From Shewanella xiamenensis (GTDB taxonomy: Bacteria; Pseudomonadota; Gammaproteobacteria; Enterobacterales; Shewanellaceae), in assembly GCF_014647135.1 (NCBI RefSeq), contig NZ_BMOP01000030.1:1-45017 (forward strand): DNA of 45,017 nt. The letters are read 5' to 3'. The notes below the pieces were generated by a model, which worked only from the letters and a program-made list of their open reading frames with translations, did no database searches and had not been told where the DNA came from. The translations under genes and the position numbers were made by a program. How positions within the stretch are numbered: position 1 is the first letter of the stretch; every line of letters begins with the position of its first letter. Below are positions 40,594-45,017 of the stretch, in pieces.

Positions 40594-42219
40594 ATGGAAT
40601 CTCAACGCAATATATTGCTAATAGGACTACTGTTTGTCAGCTTTTTGCTGTGGCAACAGTGGCAAGCAGACAAAGCTCCAAAACCCGTTGCAACCGAATC
40701 GTCTGTAGTGGCGAATGCGACCACTAATCACAGTGCTGATGTTCCAGAAGCGGATACTGGTGTGCCAGCAGCAGTCGCTGCGACGCAAAATCTAATCACG
40801 GTTAAAACCGATCAGCTCGATGTGCAAATCAACCCTGTGGGTGGTGATATTGTTTTTGCTGCACTGGTTTCACATAAATTGGAACAGGGTAAAGACCAGC
40901 CATTTGTTTTGCTTGAGCAAACCAAAGATTACACTTATATCGCTCAGAGTGGCCTAATTGGCCGTGATGGTATCGATAGCAGTGCTAAAGGTCGCGCCGC
41001 ATTTGCCGCCAGCAAAACTGAATTTACCTTAGCCGATGGCCAAGACACCTTAGAAGTACCACTGACCTATGTGGCTGATAACGGTGTGACTTACACAAAA
41101 GTGTTTGTATTCCATCGTGGCAAGTTTAATGTTGATATCGATTACAAAATCAACAACACCTCAGCTGCTCCATTGCAAGTTCAGATGTACGGTCAGATTA
41201 AACAGACCATCAAGCCATCTGAAAGCAGCATGATGATGCCAACTTACCGTGGCGCCGCGTTTTCGACTCAAGATGTACGTTACGAAAAGTACAAGTTTGA
41301 AGATATGAGCAAGAGCAACCTCAATCAACCGACTCTCGGTGGTTGGGCGGCGATGCTGCAACATTACTTCGTATCAGCTTGGATCCCACCAGCAACCGAT
41401 AGCAACACGATTTTCTCGAGTGTAAGCGCTGGCGGTTTAGCGAACATTGGTTTCCGTGGCGCGGTATATGATATTGCACCAGGTGCAACGCAAGAAATTA
41501 GCTCACAGTTCTATGTTGGCCCTAAAGATCAAAAAGCGCTATCTGCGTTATCTGATACCTTAAACCTAGTAGTTGATTACGGTTTCCTTTGGTGGTTAGC
41601 CGTTCCAATCCACTGGTTATTGATGTTCTATCAATCATTTGTGGGTAACTGGGGTGTGGCAATTATCCTGATCACCTTAACCGTTCGTGGTTTACTGTTC
41701 CCGCTTACCAAAGCGCAGTACACCTCAATGGCTAAGATGCGTAACCTACAGCCAAAACTGCAGGAACTAAAAGAGCGTTTCGGCGATGACCGTCAAAAGA
41801 TGGGTCAAGCCATGATGGAACTGTATAAGAAGGAAAAAGTTAACCCTATGGGTGGCTGTTTACCTATTATTTTACAGATGCCAATCTTTATTGCCCTATA
41901 CTGGGTATTGCTAGAGAGCTTCGAGCTGCGTCACGCACCATTTATGTTATGGATCCACGACTTATCAGTACAAGATCCATACTACATTCTGCCGCTGCTG
42001 ATGGGTGTGTCCATGTTTGTGATGCAAAAAATGCAACCCATCGCACCGACAATGGACCCAATGCAAGTGAAGATGATGCAATGGATGCCAGTGATCTTTA
42101 CCGTATTCTTCCTGTGGTTCCCATCGGGTCTGGTACTGTACTGGTTAGTAGGTAACATTGTTGCCATCATCCAGCAGAAGATTATTTATGCAGGTCTAGA
42201 GAAAAAAGGCTTAAAATAA
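40594..42219 (+). CDS. yidC: Membrane protein insertase YidC
   Basis: Inserts and folds inner-membrane proteins, alone or with SecYEG. The 541-residue protein has an N-terminal membrane helix (NILLIGLLFVSFLLW, 6-20), a large periplasmic beta-sandwich domain (about 55-325) and five C-terminal helices. The positively charged cytoplasmic hairpin is RNLQPKLQELKERFGDD. The conserved Arg of the hydrophilic groove is in LTVRGLLFPLT. It starts 3 bp after yidD and is followed by a terminator. Confidence 0.97.
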   Translation: MESQRNILLIGLLFVSFLLWQQWQADKAPKPVATESSVVANATTNHSADVPEADTGVPAAVAATQNLITVKTDQLDVQINPVGGDIVFAALVSHKLEQGKDQPFVLLEQTKDYTYIAQSGLIGRDGIDSSAKGRAAFAASKTEFTLADGQDTLEVPLTYVADNGVTYTKVFVFHRGKFNVDIDYKINNTSAAPLQVQMYGQIKQTIKPSESSMMMPTYRGAAFSTQDVRYEKYKFEDMSKSNLNQPTLGGWAAMLQHYFVSAWIPPATDSNTIFSSVSAGGLANIGFRGAVYDIAPGATQEISSQFYVGPKDQKALSALSDTLNLVVDYGFLWWLAVPIHWLLMFYQSFVGNWGVAIILITLTVRGLLFPLTKAQYTSMAKMRNLQPKLQELKERFGDDRQKMGQAMMELYKKEKVNPMGGCLPIILQMPIFIALYWVLLESFELRHAPFMLWIHDLSVQDPYYILPLLMGVSMFVMQKMQPIAPTMDPMQVKMMQWMPVIFTVFFLWFPSGLVLYWLVGNIVAIIQQKIIYAGLEKKGLK

Positions 42220-42259
42220 GCCCAAGCGCTAGATAGGAGCTAACAGCTCAGCATATTCA

Positions 42260-42289
42260 AAAAGGCGGCTTCATTGGCCGCCTTTTCCT
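42260..42289 (+). terminator. Rho-independent terminator after yidC
   Basis: AAAAGGCGGC (42260-42269) and GCCGCCTTTT (42277-42286) form a perfect 10-bp stem with a 7-nt loop and a T-rich tail. Confidence 0.92.
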
Positions 42290-42323
42290 TTAGGTAATTT
42301 GATCGATATTAATGGGTATTTCC

Positions 42324-43685
42324 GTGACAACTGACACTATCGTGGCACAAGCCACCGCGCCCGGACGGGGCGGCGTGGGTATCATTCGAATCTCTGGTGA
42401 TAAGGCAACCGATGTGGCCATGGCCGTATTGGGTCATTTACCTAAACCCCGTTACGCCGATTACTGCGACTTTAAAAATGCCTCAGGCCAAGTGATAGAC
42501 CAAGGTATCGCACTGTTTTTTAAAGGCCCTAATTCCTTCACGGGTGAAGATGTATTAGAGCTGCAGGGCCACGGTGGTCAAATCGTCCTCGATATGCTGA
42601 TCAAGCGCGTATTAGAAGTCGAAGGCATTCGCATCGCCAAACCCGGCGAGTTTAGCGAACAGGCCTTTATGAACGACAAGCTGGACTTAACCCAGGCCGA
42701 AGCCATTGCCGACCTTATCGATGCCACCAGTGAACAAGCGGCTAAAAGCGCGCTGCAATCACTGCAAGGTGAGTTTTCGAAGGAAGTGCATGAGCTGGTG
42801 GATCAAGTCACCCATCTGCGTTTATACGTAGAAGCCGCGATTGATTTCCCCGATGAAGAAGTCGACTTTTTAAGTGATGGCAAAATTGCCAATGCACTCT
42901 ACAAAATCATCGACAAACTCAGCGCCGTCCAAGCCAGTGCCAAGCAAGGCTCGATTATCCGCGAAGGCATGAAAGTGGTGATTGCTGGTCGTCCCAATGC
43001 CGGAAAATCCAGCCTACTCAATGCCCTCGCGGGTAAAGAGTCGGCGATTGTGACCGAAATAGCTGGCACCACTCGCGATGTGCTGCGCGAACACATTCAT
43101 TTAGATGGTATGCCGCTGCATATTATTGATACCGCAGGTTTACGTGATACCACAGATACGGTTGAACAAATCGGTATCGAGCGCGCTTGGAATGAAATCA
43201 ACAGTGCCGATCGAGTGTTGTTTATGGTCGATGGCACCACCACGGATGCCGTCGATCCCCACGATATTTGGTCGGATTTTATCGATCGTCTCCCCGCCAA
43301 TTTAGGCGTGACCGTTGTCCGCAATAAGGCCGATCTCACAGGTGAAAACCTCGCCATGACCGAAGAAAAAGGTTACAGCGTGTATAGGATCTCGGCCAAA
43401 ACAGGCCTCGGTGTTGACGAGTTAAAACAGCACCTTAAATCGCTGATGGGTTATCAGAGTAATCTCGAAGGTGGCTTTATCGCCCGTCGTCGTCACCTAG
43501 AAGCATTGGATGTTGCCGCGAGCCATCTGCAACTAGGTAAAGAGCAATTAGAGGTTTATCTCGCAGGTGAACTGTTAGCAGAAGAGCTCAGAATGGCGCA
43601 ATTAGCCCTGTCTGAAATCACTGGCCGTTTTACTTCAGACGATCTACTCGGCAAAATTTTTAGCTCATTCTGTATCGGGAAGTAA
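42324..43685 (+). CDS. mnmE: tRNA modification GTPase MnmE
   Basis: With MnmG it installs the 5-carboxymethylaminomethyl group on wobble uridine 34 of several tRNAs. The 453-residue protein begins TTDTIVAQATAPGRGGVGIIR and has the N-terminal folate-binding domain. The inserted G domain has G1 GRPNAGKS at 222-229, DTAG (G3) and NKAD (G4). It ends with the invariant CIGK. I prefer the GTG start at 42324, which gives the family's length and N-terminus; an ATG at 42312 in the same frame would add four residues. Confidence 0.96.
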   Translation: MTTDTIVAQATAPGRGGVGIIRISGDKATDVAMAVLGHLPKPRYADYCDFKNASGQVIDQGIALFFKGPNSFTGEDVLELQGHGGQIVLDMLIKRVLEVEGIRIAKPGEFSEQAFMNDKLDLTQAEAIADLIDATSEQAAKSALQSLQGEFSKEVHELVDQVTHLRLYVEAAIDFPDEEVDFLSDGKIANALYKIIDKLSAVQASAKQGSIIREGMKVVIAGRPNAGKSSLLNALAGKESAIVTEIAGTTRDVLREHIHLDGMPLHIIDTAGLRDTTDTVEQIGIERAWNEINSADRVLFMVDGTTTDAVDPHDIWSDFIDRLPANLGVTVVRNKADLTGENLAMTEEKGYSVYRISAKTGLGVDELKQHLKSLMGYQSNLEGGFIARRRHLEALDVAASHLQLGKEQLEVYLAGELLAEELRMAQLALSEITGRFTSDDLLGKIFSSFCIGK

Positions 43686-43772
43686 AAGAGTAAACGCATC
43701 CGATAAATTAAAATCAATATTATGATTTTTAAATATTTTATTGATGATTAAAAGGTTGCTATCAAAAAGCAT

Positions 43773-43811
43773 ATGCCCCTCGTTAACATTTTAACGAGGG
43801 GCATTTTTTTG
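43773..43811 (+). terminator. Rho-independent terminator after mnmE
   Basis: The arms 43773-43786 and 43791-43804 are perfectly complementary over 14 bp (ATGCCCCTCGTTAA on the left) with a 4-nt loop, followed by seven Ts. It separates mnmE from the convergent sua5. Confidence 0.94.
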
Positions 43812-43839
43812 CAAAAAACTGGGCCCTACCACAGAGAAG

Positions 43840-44811
43840 CTATTCCGCAGCCGCGCGGTTTAATCGATCCCAAATATCAGCCCACTCCTCAAGACGAGGC
43901 GGCGCTTCAACCAAAAGTGTTTTAATCCCCTTTAGGTCTAATGCGTAAAGAGAGGCATAAAGTGCTTGTCGATATCCTTGGTGGTTGTTCGGTAATATCA
44001 GCTTATGTTGGCAATGGATATTTTCCATCTGTGCAGAATATCCCAATATCCCCGTAGCTTCAGGCTCTGCATAAAATTGCGTTGCAAGTGAAGCAGCAGC
44101 ACAAATCACGACTTTGGCATTAGGCTGATAATGGACTTTCATATTGCCAGAAATCGCTTCTTGATGGCATTCAGGCGTAATAACGGGGAACGGTAAGTAG
44201 GGCTGAAAATCCCTCGCGGATAATGGACCACTTCGTAAAATCTCAGCTTGATTTTCACTTATCCGTAAAATAGTCGACTCAGTACCCACACAGCAAATCC
44301 CACCATCGAGTACAGCAGCAATCCTTCCATCAAGCCCACTCAATACTTGCTCTGCACTAGTCGGGCTCAGTTTTTTATGTAAGTTTGCAGATGGAGCGGC
44401 AACGGCAATATTGAACTGTTGCAATAGTGATAAGAGCACCGGATGATCAGGCATTCTTATCGCAATACTGGGCAATCCACCGGTTATAACATCCGAAACC
44501 GAGGGATGACGCTCAAAGATAAGTGTCAGCGGCCCAGGCCAAAACGCCTCGGCAAGTGGCGCAACCCAATCAGGAATATCCTTAACCCATCGAGAGAGCT
44601 GATCGATGCTGCCAATATGAGTTATGAGTGGATGATTTCTAGGACGTTGTTTAGCAGAAAAAATCTTTTCAACCGCTTCAGGGTTGCTGGCATCCGCTGC
44701 AAGCCCATAGACAGTTTCAGTCGGTACTGCGACTAGTTCGCCCGCAATTAGCAACTCTCCTGCACGTTGTAAATCAGCAGGATTGAGTGCATTAAGTCTT
44801 TCTGTTCTCAT
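43840..44811 (-). CDS. sua5: Threonylcarbamoyl-AMP synthase, long Sua5 form
   Basis: A second enzyme for the first step of t6A tRNA modification. The 323-residue protein has a YrdC domain (about 10-200) with the VPTETVYGLAADASN motif, the KQRPRNHPLI segment and SIAIRMPDHP. Unlike the 188-residue TsaC at 3985-4551, it has the additional C-terminal Sua5 domain (about 220-320) joined by a flexible linker. Its start codon overlaps the stop of a small Cys-rich reading frame upstream (ATGA), suggesting they are, or once were, coupled. Confidence 0.94.
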   Translation of the reverse strand: MRTERLNALNPADLQRAGELLIAGELVAVPTETVYGLAADASNPEAVEKIFSAKQRPRNHPLITHIGSIDQLSRWVKDIPDWVAPLAEAFWPGPLTLIFERHPSVSDVITGGLPSIAIRMPDHPVLLSLLQQFNIAVAAPSANLHKKLSPTSAEQVLSGLDGRIAAVLDGGICCVGTESTILRISENQAEILRSGPLSARDFQPYLPFPVITPECHQEAISGNMKVHYQPNAKVVICAAASLATQFYAEPEATGILGYSAQMENIHCQHKLILPNNHQGYRQALYASLYALDLKGIKTLLVEAPPRLEEWADIWDRLNRAAAE

Positions 44812-44933
44812 GGATTACACCAGTGGCAACGATAAGGATCAGCCACACTCTCCTCTTTGGTTTCAATTTGTTGATATTGGCAGTGAATACAGGCTTTGTT
44901 TCCTAAATCGATTCAGCGAACAAAGCCCCTCAT
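44808..44933 (-). pseudogene. Small double-CxxC reading frame upstream of sua5, interrupted by an in-frame TGA
   Basis: On the minus strand an ATG at 44931-44933 opens MRGFVR, then meets TGA at 44913-44915. The same frame continues with ACIHC at its start and RCHWC near its end, and stops with TGA at 44808-44810, overlapping the sua5 ATG. The continuation is about 34 codons, with two CxxC pairs that would make a zinc-ribbon-like site. No usual start codon lies after the TGA. It may be a strain-specific nonsense mutation of a small zinc-binding protein gene, a gene with a rare start, or chance. The TGA lies in the loop of a 9-bp inverted repeat (GGCTTTGTT 44892-44900, AACAAAGCC 44919-44927). 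Confidence 0.35.
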
Positions 44934-44946
44934 AATCGTCTAAATA

Positions 44947-45017
44947 TCAAACTACACGGTAAGTTACAGGCATGCCTAGCCCAGTAAGTTTGTTCAAAGC
45001 CCTAATCATCGCGTAAG
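44947..45017 (-). CDS. Possible 3' end of an unidentified gene at the window edge
   Basis: On the minus strand a frame open from the edge ends with TGA at 44947-44949. The last residues read MIRALNKLTGLGMPVTYRVV. This is only about 22 codons, so it may be chance. The residue mix looks protein-like and it lies just upstream of the small frame and sua5 in the same direction. I do not recognise the family. Confidence 0.3.
   Translation of the reverse strand, partial: YAMIRALNKLTGLGMPVTYRVV

Noticed and set aside
44913..44915. Selenocysteine codon in the small Cys-rich frame
   Set aside because: A bacterial SECIS hairpin should begin just after the UGA. Here the inverted repeat encloses it, and no selenoprotein family is recognisable.
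1..45017. CRISPR arrays, insertion sequences, prophage, toxin-antitoxin or tRNA genes
   Set aside because: None was found by eye: no regularly spaced repeats, no transposase or integrase reading frames and no cloverleaf candidates.

Overview
The window looks like the replication-origin-proximal part of a Shewanella chromosome (Gammaproteobacteria). That assignment is inferred from gene order and protein character: the aroE-tsaC-yrdD-dprA-smg / def-fmt-rsmB-trkA block, the pepQ-yigZ-trkH-hemG block beside fadBA, glyQS, and the gyrB-recF-dnaN-dnaA / rpmH-rnpA-yidD-yidC-mnmE block all sit within 45 kb. Coding density is high and nearly every gene is intact. I see no insertion sequence, prophage, CRISPR array or tRNA gene.

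Layout. (1) 1-634: the 5' end of a 16S rRNA gene on the minus strand, with a boxA antiterminator and tandem P1/P2-type rRNA promoters. (2) 635-8089: a gamma-carbonic-anhydrase-like gene (+), then leftward genes DUF1488, aroE, hemF, tsaC, a topoisomerase-type zinc-finger protein and a LysM-dprA-smg operon, with one rightward truncated haemoglobin gene. (3) 8215-13861: a rightward def-fmt-rsmB-trkA-trkH operon. (4) 13908-19039: leftward hemG paralog, rightward ArsR-family regulator, then a leftward pepQ-yigZ-trkH-hemG operon. The window therefore carries two TrkH channels and two HemG flavoproteins. (5) 19040-23929: fadBA behind a 440-bp control region, then tusA and a MOSC protein. (6) 24131-33145: a large secreted beta-propeller/amidohydrolase, tag, glyQS, an HDOD protein and a glutathione transferase. 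(7) 33232-39413: leftward dnaA-dnaN-recF-gyrB. (8) 39859-43685: rightward rpmH, rnpA, yidD, yidC, mnmE. (9) 43840-45017: leftward sua5, preceded by a small Cys-rich reading frame containing an in-frame stop, and the end of a possible gene at the edge.

The most interesting structure is not in the genes. Five parS-like ParB-binding palindromes lie between 23.0 and 35.7 kb. One is embedded in a perfect 32-bp palindrome between convergent genes, and two lie inside coding sequence. The dnaA-rpmH intergenic region is origin-like: 12 GATC sites in 280 bp, a perfect DnaA box, two near-perfect ones, and a 16-bp GATC palindrome over the predicted dnaA -35 element. The ArsR regulator beside the second hemG has two cysteines with the spacing of persulfide-sensing SqrR/BigR repressors and a palindrome just upstream of its own start.

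How the genes work together: replication initiation and segregation (dnaA, dnaN, recF, gyrB, parS); translation and its start, including peptide deformylation, Met-tRNA formylation, rRNA and tRNA modification (def, fmt, rsmB, tsaC, sua5, mnmE, glyQS); potassium uptake (trkA with two trkH); haem synthesis (hemF, two hemG); fatty-acid oxidation (fadBA); and membrane-protein insertion (yidC, yidD).
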